Shown here piece after piece: positions 28,138-36,209 of a stretch of DNA of 64,000 nucleotides (position 1 is the stretch's first letter; the number at the start of each line of letters is the position of its first letter). A model generated the notes under the pieces. That model searched no databases, was not told the origin of the DNA, and saw only the letters and a list, made by a program, of their open reading frames with translations. The stretch lies in the NCBI RefSeq assembly GCF_020329505.1, contig NZ_JAGKJJ010000022.1, positions 1 to 64,000 of the forward strand, in the 5' to 3' direction. The DNA comes from Bradyrhizobium semiaridum (GTDB lineage Bacteria; Pseudomonadota; Alphaproteobacteria; Rhizobiales; Xanthobacteraceae). The translations under genes were made by a program, and so were the position numbers.

Positions 28138-29393
28138 GCTCCCCCTCCCGCCAGATCGGCGTTGCCGCCGGCGCCCTTTCGCGCGGCGCCCTTGTCGGCA
28201 GAGTGCTTGTACCACGAAATGATCCACGCCATGCCCGACATGATGAGGATGCCGCTGACGCTGATCAAGGCGTGCAGTGCGGCACCGCCCGCCACCTCGG
28301 CGAGCACGAAATGACCGGCAAAGGCGAGGAAGACGCCGAGGCAGAATATCTCAAGGGAATGCTGGCCACACAGGATCAAAGGTCGCAGCCAGCACGATTT
28401 CAGTCCCGGCCAGTCCTTGGGCAGGAAGCGCACGGTGAGCGCGGCGAGCGCCAGGAAGTGCGCAAAGCGCAGCACGTCAAGGTCGGTCTTGTTGATCGGG
28501 TACATCCACTGCTCGATCACCTTGGGCATGATGTGGCCGAGCTGCGGCACGTGCCAGGTCAGCGTCACGAAGAACGACGCGACGAGATAGGCGATGCAGA
28601 GCCACATCGTGACGTTCGACGACAGGATGCGCGACATCCGCCGCGCGCCGCCGAGCGCGCACCAGGCGCCGAACACGAATAGCAATTGCCAGGCGAACGG
28701 ATTGAACGCCCAGACGCCGTTCGGATAGGCCGACAGATAGAGATCGAACTGCCAGGTCACGGCGTAGAGCAAGACCGACAGGCCGAGCGCGACGTCCGGC
28801 TTCCACTTCATCAGCCACAGGATCAGCGGCAGGAACAGCATCAGGACGATATAGAGCGGCAGCACGTCCATGTTGACCGGACGGAAGCGCAGCAGCAGCG
28901 CCTGCACAATGGTGACATCGGGCTGCTTGAGGAAGTCCATGATCCCCATTTCTTCCGAGTACAACGGGTTCTCGAACGAGGTCGCGACATAGGAGATCTC
29001 GGCGAGGAAGATCGTGAACAGGAAGACATGCGCGACGTAGATCTGCCAGACCCGGCGCAGCACGCGCGCGCTCGCCACCACGAAGCCGGCCTCCAGCATC
29101 GCGCGGCCATAGACGAAGGCCGCGGTGTAGCCGGAGATGAAGATGAAGATCTCGGTGGCGTCGGAGAAGCCGTAGTTGCGGATGGTGAGCCAGGTGAGCA
29201 GGTTGGTCGGCAGATGATCGATGAAGATCAGCCACAGCGCGAGACCGCGGAACAGGTCGAGCCTGAGCTCGCGCTCGCCGGCCGCCGGCAGCGTGATCGC
29301 CGGCGCGGCCGCCGCGGCCTTGCTCACCTCGGCCTTTGCCACCTTGGCCTCAGCCGCCGGCGCGCCGGCTATGGGATCGGCAATCGAGCTCAT
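28134..29393 (-). CDS. opgC: OpgC-type membrane acyltransferase
   Basis: Polytopic inner-membrane protein (419 aa) of the OpgC family, whose characterised members transfer succinyl groups to osmoregulated periplasmic glucans. The cytoplasmic N-terminus (about 1-40) is Ala/Lys-rich; RELRLDLFRGLALWLIFIDH begins the conserved core, followed by about ten hydrophobic segments with NYGFSDATEIFIFISGY and FAHFLALAALTVRFLP. The ATG at 29393 is preferred over an upstream TTG. It heads a three-gene operon with two SGNH proteins. Confidence 0.88.
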   Translation of the reverse strand: MSSIADPIAGAPAAEAKVAKAEVSKAAAAAPAITLPAAGERELRLDLFRGLALWLIFIDHLPTNLLTWLTIRNYGFSDATEIFIFISGYTAAFVYGRAMLEAGFVVASARVLRRVWQIYVAHVFLFTIFLAEISYVATSFENPLYSEEMGIMDFLKQPDVTIVQALLLRFRPVNMDVLPLYIVLMLFLPLILWLMKWKPDVALGLSVLLYAVTWQFDLYLSAYPNGVWAFNPFAWQLLFVFGAWCALGGARRMSRILSSNVTMWLCIAYLVASFFVTLTWHVPQLGHIMPKVIEQWMYPINKTDLDVLRFAHFLALAALTVRFLPKDWPGLKSCWLRPLILCGQHSLEIFCLGVFLAFAGHFVLAEVAGGAALHALISVSGILIMSGMAWIISWYKHSADKGAARKGAGGNADLAGGGA

Positions 29394-29680
29394 CACACAC
29401 ACCAAAGCGGCTCGAGGAAAATCCGCGCGCTCGCAGAAAACATAATATCGGCCCGCGACTTGCGGACAAAGCGCCGAGTTCGGCGGAATCGGGCGCGCTT
29501 TAGAACGGAACTATGTTGAAACCGCGATGCCGAGGGCCCGTTCGGGCCGGCGTTTCGCCGCCTGGCAGGCGATTGGTTCCGCCGCATCAATTCGCTATGA
29601 TGGCGACTTGTTGAGCATAATCGAATCGGGCGGCCGCGCCGCGCCGGATCATGCGCTTGAGATCACCGGATTTGAGCCTG

Positions 29681-30079
29681 ATGTACCGCGCCGTCACCCG
29701 CCAGATCGAAGTCACCGTCGAGCCGAACTTCATGCCGGATCGCTCGTCGGTCGAGCGGCGCGAATATTTCTGGTCATACAAGATCGCCATCACCAATTCG
29801 GGAACGGAGACGGTGCAGTTGCGCACGCGGCACTGGATCATCACCGACGCCACCGGCCGCCGCCAGGAAGTGCGCGGCGAGGGCGTGGTCGGCGAGCAGC
29901 CGACGCTCGCGCCCGGCGAGCGCTTCGAATACACCTCCGGCGTACCGCTGCCGACCGCCTCCGGCTTCATGACCGGCAGCTACCAGATGGTCTCGGAAAG
30001 CGGCGAGCGTTTCGACATCGCAGTGCCGACATTCTCGCTGGACAGCCCCAGCCCGGGCGGCAAGCGGGTGTTGAACTGA
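29681..30079 (+). CDS. apaG: ApaG family protein (Co2+/Mg2+ efflux-associated)
   Basis: Small cytosolic beta-sandwich protein (132 aa) of the ApaG/DUF525 family. YFWSYKIAITNSGTETVQL, RHWIITDATGR, GVVGEQPTLAPGE and the signature SGVPLPTASGFMTGSYQM are diagnostic. The ATG at 29681 gives the usual length and N-terminus MYRAVTRQIEVTVEPNF; an in-frame ATG 30 bp upstream is possible, neither with a strong ribosome site. Convergent with hslO. The ~290 bp between it and opgC contain only the two divergent promoters' space. Confidence 0.93.
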   Translation: MYRAVTRQIEVTVEPNFMPDRSSVERREYFWSYKIAITNSGTETVQLRTRHWIITDATGRRQEVRGEGVVGEQPTLAPGERFEYTSGVPLPTASGFMTGSYQMVSESGERFDIAVPTFSLDSPSPGGKRVLN

Positions 30080-30109
30080 GGCCTGCTGCGACGGCGGTAC
30101 TGTAGCTGC

Positions 30110-30197
30110 GTAGCCCGGATGCAGCGCAGCGCCATCCGGGGCAGGAGCTGTCCGCGGTTGGACCGCCCCGGATTTCGCTACGCTGCATCCGGGCTAC
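30110..30197. repeat. Inverted repeat between apaG and hslO
   Basis: Perfect 17-base arms (GTAGCCCGGATGCAGCG and its complement) around a 54-base spacer. A diverged relative lies at 45926-46007. Placed between convergent genes, it may end both transcripts. Confidence 0.85.
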
Positions 30198-30210
30198 GGT
30201 GACGGCGTGT

Positions 30211-31212
30211 CTACTCCACGCCCGCTTCGTCCGGCGTGAATTCATACACCGACGAGCAGAACTCGCAGGTCACGACGACCTTGCCGTCCTTGACCATGTC
30301 GGCGCGATCCTTGGGCGCAAAGCTCTTCAGCATCGAGGACACCGCATCGCGCGAGCAGGAGCACTGCGCCCGGAGCGATTGCGGGGCGAAGACGCGGACG
30401 CCGCGTTCGTGGAACAGGCGGTACAGCAGCCGCTCGCCGGATAGATCCGGATCGATCAGCTCAACATCTTCCACCGTCGAGATCAGCGACTGGCCCTCGA
30501 CCCAGGCATCGTCGTCCGGCACCGAGTGGGTGACGGTGCCCTCCGGCGCGTCGCCGGGATGCAGATCGGCCTGCTTGGCGCGTTCGGGCGACTTCGGCAG
30601 GAACTGGAGCAGGATGCCACCGGCGCGCCAGTGCAGCTTGCCGCGCTCGCCGCCGCGCATCTCCTCGCCGACCGCAAGCCGCACCCGGGTCGGAATCTGC
30701 TCGGAGCGCAGGAAATACTCATGGGCGGCGTCTTCCAGGCTGCCGCCGTCGAGCGCGACCAGCCCCTGGTAGCGGCTGGTGTTCGAGCCCTGGTCGATGG
30801 TCATCGCCAGATGGCCCTTGCCGAGCAGCTCGCCCGAACTCTGGCCGTCCTGCAAACGCGCCTTATCGTAGCGCGCATAGGCGCGCAGTCGGTCCGGTGC
30901 CTGGAAATCGACGATCAGCAGCGAGACCGGTCCTTCGGTCCGGGTCTGCAGGATGAAGCGGCCCTCGAACTTCACGGAAGAGCCGAGCAGCGTCGTCAGC
31001 ACGATGGCCTCGCCGAGCAGCTTGCCCACCGCGGCCGGATAATCGTGCTTGTGCAGGATCTCGTCGAGCGCGGGGCCGAGCCGGGTCAGCCGTCCGCGCA
31101 GGTCCAGCGCGCCGACCTCGAAGGCCAGCACGGCATCGTCAACAGGAACCGCCGAAGGCGCGCGAACCGGCGCCTCGGCCTGGATTTTGATGTCGGGGGA
31201 TTGTGAAACCAT
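30211..31212 (-). CDS. hslO: Redox-regulated chaperone Hsp33
   Basis: Cytosolic holdase (333 aa) activated by oxidation and unfolding. The C-terminal zinc site is intact: CSC in LRAQCSCSRDAV and CEFC in VVTCEFCSSVYEF, about 30 residues apart. The N-terminal body (about 30-280) has VGKLLGEAIVLTTLLGSSVKFEG and the GKGHLAMTIDQG segment. It follows argF by 182 bp on the same strand, an arrangement common in alphaproteobacteria. Confidence 0.96.
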   Translation of the reverse strand: MVSQSPDIKIQAEAPVRAPSAVPVDDAVLAFEVGALDLRGRLTRLGPALDEILHKHDYPAAVGKLLGEAIVLTTLLGSSVKFEGRFILQTRTEGPVSLLIVDFQAPDRLRAYARYDKARLQDGQSSGELLGKGHLAMTIDQGSNTSRYQGLVALDGGSLEDAAHEYFLRSEQIPTRVRLAVGEEMRGGERGKLHWRAGGILLQFLPKSPERAKQADLHPGDAPEGTVTHSVPDDDAWVEGQSLISTVEDVELIDPDLSGERLLYRLFHERGVRVFAPQSLRAQCSCSRDAVSSMLKSFAPKDRADMVKDGKVVVTCEFCSSVYEFTPDEAGVE

Positions 31213-31394
31213 GGCGCTCTATCTGGGGTCTCAAGTCGGAAATCGAAAGGGGCTGTGTCCCGGACGCGGAGCAGCGTGCAAAGCCGCTTCGCAGAGCCGG
31301 GACCCACTTCTTTGTCGCGGCATAGGTCCGGAACAGCAGCGCACCGCGCCGCAAGGGCGGCGCGCTGTGCAGCATCCGGGGAACGCAAGAACGC

Positions 31395-32321
31395 CTACGC
31401 GACCTCGTTAAAGCACCAGGCCAGAATGCCCTTCTGCGCATGCAGGCGGTTTTCTGCCTCGTCGAACACCACCGACTGCGGGCCGTCGATCACCTCGTCG
31501 GTGACCTCCTCGCCGCGATGTGCGGGCAGGCAGTGCATGAACAGCGCGTCGGGCTTGGCCAGCGACATCAGCTTGGCATTGACCTGATAGGGCCGCAGCA
31601 CGTTGTGGCGGTGCTCGCCCTCCTTGTCGCCCATCGACACCCAGGTATCGGTGACGACGCAGTCGGCGCCGCGCACCGCGGCCTCCGGATCGGTGCCGAG
31701 CACGATCGGCGCATTGGTCGCCTTGATCCAGTCGCGCATCGGCTTCTTCGGCGCGAGCTCCGGCGGGGTCGCGACATTGAGCTGGAACTTGAAGCGTTCG
31801 GCGGCGTGCGCCCAGGAGGCCAGCACGTTGTTGTCGTCGCCGGTCCAGGCCACCGTCTTGCCCTCGATCGAGCCGCGGTTCTCCTCATAGGTCATGAGGT
31901 CGGCCATCACCTGGCAGGGGTGCGAACGCCGGGTCAGCCCGTTGATGACGGGCACGGTGGCGTGGGCAGCGAGCTCGAGCAGCGCATCGTGGTTGAGGAT
32001 GCGGATCATGATCGCATCGACATAGCGCGACAGCACGCGCGCGGTGTCGGCGATGGTCTCGCCGCGGCCGAGCTGCATCTCGGCGCCAGTCAGCATGATC
32101 GATTCGCCGCCGAGCTGGCGCATGCCGACGTCGAACGACACCCGCGTGCGGGTCGAGGGGCGCTCGAAGATCATCGCCAGGGTCTTGCCCTCCAGCGGCT
32201 TCCTGCCCTTCTCATGGGCCTTCAGCTTGGCCTTCATGGCAGCGCCGGCTGAGAGCATGTTGCGCAACTCGGCGAGCGGCAGCTCGTTGATATCGAGGAA
32301 GTGACGCACGGGCTTGCTCAT
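31395..32321 (-). CDS. argF: Ornithine carbamoyltransferase
   Basis: Anabolic OTCase (308 aa) joining carbamoyl phosphate and ornithine to citrulline in arginine synthesis. Carbamoyl-phosphate loop FERPSTRTRVSF, HPCQVMADL, DTWVSMGDKE and the ornithine-binding HCLPAHRGEEV are present. The ATG at 32321 shares its A with the argD stop (TGATG), so the genes are coupled; a GTG one codon earlier is also in frame. Confidence 0.97.
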   Translation of the reverse strand: MSKPVRHFLDINELPLAELRNMLSAGAAMKAKLKAHEKGRKPLEGKTLAMIFERPSTRTRVSFDVGMRQLGGESIMLTGAEMQLGRGETIADTARVLSRYVDAIMIRILNHDALLELAAHATVPVINGLTRRSHPCQVMADLMTYEENRGSIEGKTVAWTGDDNNVLASWAHAAERFKFQLNVATPPELAPKKPMRDWIKATNAPIVLGTDPEAAVRGADCVVTDTWVSMGDKEGEHRHNVLRPYQVNAKLMSLAKPDALFMHCLPAHRGEEVTDEVIDGPQSVVFDEAENRLHAQKGILAWCFNEVA

Positions 32322-33526
32322 CACCCTGCCGCCTTCTTCGGCTGCGCCGACAATGCGGCGCAGGCGCGCTCGAGCGCTGTGATCGACTGGTCGATCTCGG
32401 CCTCGGTGACGATCAGCGGCGCCAGGAAGCGCACCACATTGTCGCCGGCGCCGACGGTGAGCAGCTTCTCGTTGCGCAGCGCGACGATCAGGTCGCTCGA
32501 GGGCACCACGGCCTTGACGCCGATCAGGAGGCCCTCGCCGCGCACTTCAGAGAGCACGGACGGATAGCGGTCGACCACGGACGCGAGCTTCTGCTTGAGC
32601 AGCAGCGACATCTTCTGCACGTGCTCGAAGAAGCCGGGCTTGAGCATGACGTCGAGCACGGCATTGGCCGCGGCCACCGCCAGCGGATTGCCGCCGAAAG
32701 TCGAGCCGTGCGAACCGGGCGCCATGCCCTCCGCGGCCTTGGCGCTCGCCAGCACCGCGCCGATCGGGAAACCGCCGCCGAGCGCCTTGGCCAGCGACAT
32801 CACGTCCGGCGTGACGCCGGTGCGCTTGTAGGCAAACAGTTCGCCGGTGCGGCCCATGCCGGTCTGCACCTCGTCGAAGGCGAGCAGCAGGCCGTGCTCG
32901 TCGCAGAGCTGGCGCAGCGCCTTGAAGAAGGCCTGTGGGGCGCCGCGCACGCCGCCCTCGCCCTGCACCGGCTCGATCAGGATGCCGGCGGTTTGCGGGC
33001 CGATCGCCTTTTTCACCGCCTCGATGTCGCCATGCGGCACCTGGTCGAAGCCATCCATCGGCGGGCCGAAGCCTTCGAGATATTTGGCCGAGCCGGTGGC
33101 AGCGAGCGTGGCGAGCGTGCGGCCGTGGAAGGCGCCCTCGAAGGTGATGATGCGATAACGCTCGGAATGCCCCTTGGAGAAGTGATAGTGGCGGACCAGC
33201 TTGATCACGCCTTCCATTGCCTCGGCGCCGGAATTGCAGAAAAACACGAAGTCGGCAAAGCTCTGCTCGCACAGCCGCGCAGCCAGCACCTCGCCGTCCG
33301 GGCTCTTGAACAGGTTCGACATGTGCCAGAGCTTGGTCGCCTGTTCCTGCAGCGCCTTGACCAGATGCGGATGGGCGTGCCCGAGCGCGTTCACCGCGAC
33401 ACCGGAGGTGAAGTCGAGATAGCGCTCGCCGTTGGTTGCGATCAGCCAGGCGCCCTCACCGCGCTCGAAGCCGAGGTCGACCCTGGCGAAGACGGGGAGC
33501 AGATGCGAGGCGGCGCTGTTGGTCAT
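32321..33526 (-). CDS. argD: Acetylornithine aminotransferase
   Basis: PLP-dependent transaminase (401 aa) making N-acetylornithine; many members also serve as succinyl-diaminopimelate aminotransferase in lysine synthesis. LAFDEVQTGMGRTGELFAY carries the cofactor aspartate and SLAKALGGGFPIGA the Schiff-base lysine. The ATG at 33526 (MTNSAASHLLP) gives the family N-terminus; a 35-codon upstream extension crosses the leader and is rejected. Driven by a promoter at 33641-33668 with a hairpin in the leader. Confidence 0.97.
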   Translation of the reverse strand: MTNSAASHLLPVFARVDLGFERGEGAWLIATNGERYLDFTSGVAVNALGHAHPHLVKALQEQATKLWHMSNLFKSPDGEVLAARLCEQSFADFVFFCNSGAEAMEGVIKLVRHYHFSKGHSERYRIITFEGAFHGRTLATLAATGSAKYLEGFGPPMDGFDQVPHGDIEAVKKAIGPQTAGILIEPVQGEGGVRGAPQAFFKALRQLCDEHGLLLAFDEVQTGMGRTGELFAYKRTGVTPDVMSLAKALGGGFPIGAVLASAKAAEGMAPGSHGSTFGGNPLAVAAANAVLDVMLKPGFFEHVQKMSLLLKQKLASVVDRYPSVLSEVRGEGLLIGVKAVVPSSDLIVALRNEKLLTVGAGDNVVRFLAPLIVTEAEIDQSITALERACAALSAQPKKAAG

Positions 33527-33597
33527 GGCGATCACTGACGGGTTTTGAAGCCGACAACTGCCGCGCGCCTTAATGCCAGCGCAGCAACGGCCAGCTT

Positions 33598-33632
33598 CGA
33601 AAAAACAAAACGTGCCGCTTTCGGGCGGCACG
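33598..33632 (-). terminator. Hairpin plus U-run in the argD leader
   Basis: CGTGCCGC and GCGGCACG (33611-33632) form an 8-bp stem around a 6-base loop; on the minus strand it is followed by TTTTGTTTTTTCG, the form of an intrinsic terminator. It lies between the argD promoter and the argD start, only a couple of bases after the predicted transcript start. Confidence 0.65.
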
Positions 33633-33640
33633 TAACAGGC

Positions 33641-33668
33641 ATTCTATGCTGCGCCCGGTAAGTGTCAA
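33641..33668 (-). promoter_or_regulatory. Sigma-70-type promoter of argD
   Basis: On the minus strand TTGACA (33663-33668) and TAGAAT (33641-33646) are separated by 16 bp. Transcription would start near 33634 and give a leader of about 108 nt before argD. Confidence 0.7.
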
Positions 33669-33784
33669 TCGCCCCGAAAGGGGCTTTCTGCGCGGCGAAA
33701 CGCGCGCAATCCGGATTATTCCGGCGCGGTGGAAAAGGCCGATTGCAATGCTTAAGTGTCGGAACATGTGGACGCGCAGCCGCG

Positions 33785-33931
33785 GACTCTTGCGCCAGAG
33801 TCACGCCATATTGTAGCGTTTGGCCTGTCGGGTACGACATCTCGTGCGGCGGTACTGGACCCTCTAAGTAGCCTTTAGTTCTGCGTAAACGTTCGAGCGC
33901 AACACCGCGCCCGGCGAGGGTTAAGGGATTC
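33785..33931. promoter_or_regulatory. GANTC methylation sites upstream of gcrA
   Basis: GACTC at 33785-33789, GAGTC at 33798-33802 and GATTC at 33927-33931. The first two form a dyad, GACTCT and AGAGTC around TGCGCC. In alphaproteobacteria GANTC is the CcrM methylation site, and GcrA acts at promoters carrying it, so autoregulation or cell-cycle timing is plausible. Confidence 0.6.
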
Positions 33932-34009
33932 TGACCGCAGGGATTTTTGGACGGAATTGGCCCGCAGCGCCGCCATTGCCTGGCCGGCGCTCTGCGAAGG
34001 GAAGAAGCG

Positions 34010-34522
34010 ATGACGACATTGACCTGGTCTGACGATCGCGTCGAACAGCTGAAGAAGCTCTGGGAGAGTGGCCTGTCGGCCAGCCAGATCGCGGCGGAAC
34101 TTGGCAATGTGACGCGGAACGCCGTGATCGGCAAAGTGCACCGGCTCGGCCTGTCCGGCCGCGCCAAGGCGCCCTCCACCGCCGCGCCGCGGCCGCGCAA
34201 GGCGCGGCCCGCCCAGCACATGATGCGGGTGTCGCGTCCGGTATCACGCGGCAACACCGCTCTGGCGCACGCCTTCGAGGTCGAGCTGGAGCCGGATCCG
34301 ATCGCCTACGACAATGTGGTGCCGATGAGCCAGCGGCTGTCGCTGCTCGAATTGAACGAGGCCACCTGCCACTGGCCGGTCGGCGATCCCTCGAGCCCGG
34401 AATTCTTTTTCTGCGGCGGCAAGGCGCTCAGCGGCCTGCCCTATTGCGCCCATCACTCGCGCGTCGCCTACCAGCCCGCCGCCGATCGCCGCCGGCCGTC
34501 GAACAAGCCGCAGATCAAGTAA
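34010..34522 (+). CDS. gcrA: GcrA cell-cycle regulator
   Basis: Alphaproteobacterial transcription factor (170 aa) that works with sigma-70 at GANTC-methylated promoters. The N-terminal TWSDDRVEQLKKLWESGLSA and AAELGNVTRNAVIGKVHRLG form the DNA-binding domain; the C-terminal LLELNEATCHWPVGDP and FFCGGKALSGLPYCAHH give the sigma-contacting part with conserved Cys and His. GGGAAGAAG precedes the ATG. The basic, Ala/Pro-rich middle (about 55-80) is the usual linker. Confidence 0.95.
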   Translation: MTTLTWSDDRVEQLKKLWESGLSASQIAAELGNVTRNAVIGKVHRLGLSGRAKAPSTAAPRPRKARPAQHMMRVSRPVSRGNTALAHAFEVELEPDPIAYDNVVPMSQRLSLLELNEATCHWPVGDPSSPEFFFCGGKALSGLPYCAHHSRVAYQPAADRRRPSNKPQIK

Positions 34523-34602
34523 GGCTAAAGTATTATCTGCAACGTCGTCCCGGTGAAGGCCAGGACGACGTGATCTCGGTGCGCGCCGCGTGCCCTTACG
34601 CC

Positions 34603-35313
34603 TTACTGCTGCGGCTCGGCCTTCGCAAAACGGTCGTCGAGCGCGTAGCCGGCGCCGCGGACGGTGCGGATCGGGTCCTGCTCGCGGCCCGGATTGAGCA
34701 GCTTGCGCAGGCGGCCGATATGCACGTCGACGGTGCGCTCGTCGATATAGATGTCGCGGCCCCAGACGCTGTCGAGCAGCTGTTCGCGGCTGAACACGCG
34801 GCCGGGATGCTCGAGGAAGAATTCGAGCAGGCGGTACTCGGTCGGGCCGAGGTCGATCGGGCGGCCGGAGCGCGCGACGCGGCGCTTCTCGCGGTCGAGC
34901 TCGATGTCGCCATAGGTCAGCACCGTGGCGAGCCGCTCGGGGCTGGCGCGGCGGAGCAGGCCCTTCACCCGCGCCAGCAGCTCCGGCACCGAGAACGGCT
35001 TGACGATGTAGTCGTCGGCGCCGGTGGCGAGCCCGCGCACGCGCTCGCTCTCCTCGCCGCGCGCGGTCAGCATGATGATCGGAAGCTGCTTGGTCTCGGG
35101 ACGTGCCCGCAGGCGGCGGCACAGCTCGATGCCGGACAGGCCCGGCAGCATCCAGTCGAGCACCACGAGGTCGGGAACGCGCTCCTTCAGGCGGGTATCG
35201 GCGTCGTCGCCGCGCCCGACCGTCTCGACATCGTAGCCTTCGGCATCGAGGTTGTAGCGCAACAGCGTCGTCAGCGCTTCCTCGTCTTCGACTACCAGAA
35301 TGCGTGCGCTCAT
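34603..35313 (-). CDS. phoB: Phosphate regulon response regulator PhoB
   Basis: OmpR-type response regulator (236 aa). Receiver domain 1-120 with acidic D10/E11, phospho-acceptor D53 in VVLDWMLPG, T83 and K105; winged-helix domain about 130-228 with LGPTEYRLLEFFLEHPGR and RTVDVHIGRLRKLL. Phosphorylated by PhoR under phosphate limitation, it binds Pho boxes such as that at 40198-40215. It is the last gene of the pst-pho run. Confidence 0.96.
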   Translation of the reverse strand: MSARILVVEDEEALTTLLRYNLDAEGYDVETVGRGDDADTRLKERVPDLVVLDWMLPGLSGIELCRRLRARPETKQLPIIMLTARGEESERVRGLATGADDYIVKPFSVPELLARVKGLLRRASPERLATVLTYGDIELDREKRRVARSGRPIDLGPTEYRLLEFFLEHPGRVFSREQLLDSVWGRDIYIDERTVDVHIGRLRKLLNPGREQDPIRTVRGAGYALDDRFAKAEPQQ

Positions 35314-35380
35314 CGGTCTAAGTTCTCTCTCTGTCTTGATCCGTTGCCCAGACGCGAACCGAAACGCTCATCTTCCTGAT

Positions 35381-35429
35381 GAGCACGATCTTGTCGGAAA
35401 ACCGCTACATACTTTTCCGGATCGTGCTC
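35381..35429. repeat. Stop-codon-linked palindromic repeat, copy D
   Basis: GAGCACGATC ... GATCGTGCTC hairpin with the same AAAA/TTTT inner portion as copy A; on the minus strand it begins at the phoU stop codon TAG. Confidence 0.85.
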
Positions 35430-36145
35430 TAGTTGCCCGGCACCGTGGTGGCGAACGTCGTCATGTCGCCCTTCGGGCGCTGGTCGGTGATCTGCTGGCC
35501 TTCGATCATGTAGAACACGGTCTCGGCGATATTGGTGGCGTGGTCGCCGATCCGCTCGATGTTCTTGGCGCAGAACATCAGATGGATGCAGAACGAGATG
35601 TTGCGCGGGTCTTCCATCATGTAGGTCAAAAGCTCGCGGAACAGCGAGGTGCAGATCGCGTCGACCTCCTCGTCGCCCTTCCAGACGTTCATCGCCGCCG
35701 GCAGGTCGTGCGCGGCGTAGGCGTCGAGCACCGACTTCACCTGCGAGAGCACGAGGTCGGTCATGTGCTCGAGGCCGCGGATCAGCTTCAGCGGCTGGAA
35801 ATCGCTCTCCAGCGCCGCGACGCGCTTGCCCATGTTCTTGGCGAGGTCGCCGATCCGCTCGAGGTCGGTCGCCACCCGCATCGCACCGACGATCTCGCGC
35901 AGGTCGATCGCCATCGGCTGGCGACGGGCGATGGTCAGCACCGCGCGCTCCTCGATGACGCGCTGCAGGCTGTCGATCTCGATGTCGGCGGCGACCACGC
36001 GCTTGCCGAGCGCGACGTCGCGGCGAATCAGCGCCTCTACGGACTCGGTGATCATGCGCTCGACGAGGCCGCCCATCTCGGCGACCAGGCGGGTCAATTC
36101 CTGCAGGTCGCTGTCGAATGCCTTGGCGGTATGTTCAGAAGCCAT
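35429..36145 (-). CDS. phoU: Phosphate transport regulator PhoU
   Basis: Cytosolic two-bundle helical protein (238 aa) that links the PstSCAB transporter to PhoR and represses signalling when phosphate is ample. The duplicated metal-binding motifs are visible: ATDLERIGDLAKNMGK (about 90) and CAKNIERIGDHATNIAE (about 192), each with the conserved E-x2-x-GD pattern. It follows pstB by 64 bp. The stop codon is joined to a palindromic repeat. Confidence 0.96.
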   Translation of the reverse strand: MASEHTAKAFDSDLQELTRLVAEMGGLVERMITESVEALIRRDVALGKRVVAADIEIDSLQRVIEERAVLTIARRQPMAIDLREIVGAMRVATDLERIGDLAKNMGKRVAALESDFQPLKLIRGLEHMTDLVLSQVKSVLDAYAAHDLPAAMNVWKGDEEVDAICTSLFRELLTYMMEDPRNISFCIHLMFCAKNIERIGDHATNIAETVFYMIEGQQITDQRPKGDMTTFATTVPGN

Positions 36146-36209
36146 TGCTTGTCTCCTTCAACCATGGTCCCGAAGGATCATGATCTCATGTCCCCTTGAG
36201 CATCGTGCT

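Larger units (their letters stand above)
33527..34009. other. 483-bp divergent regulatory region argD / gcrA
   Basis: No convincing coding sequence. From left to right it holds the argD leader, a hairpin followed on the minus strand by a U-run (33598-33632), the argD promoter, a GCCCC-GAAA-GGGGC hairpin (33671-33684) followed by TTTC on the plus strand, and three GANTC methylation sites towards gcrA. A small RNA cannot be excluded. Confidence 0.7.
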
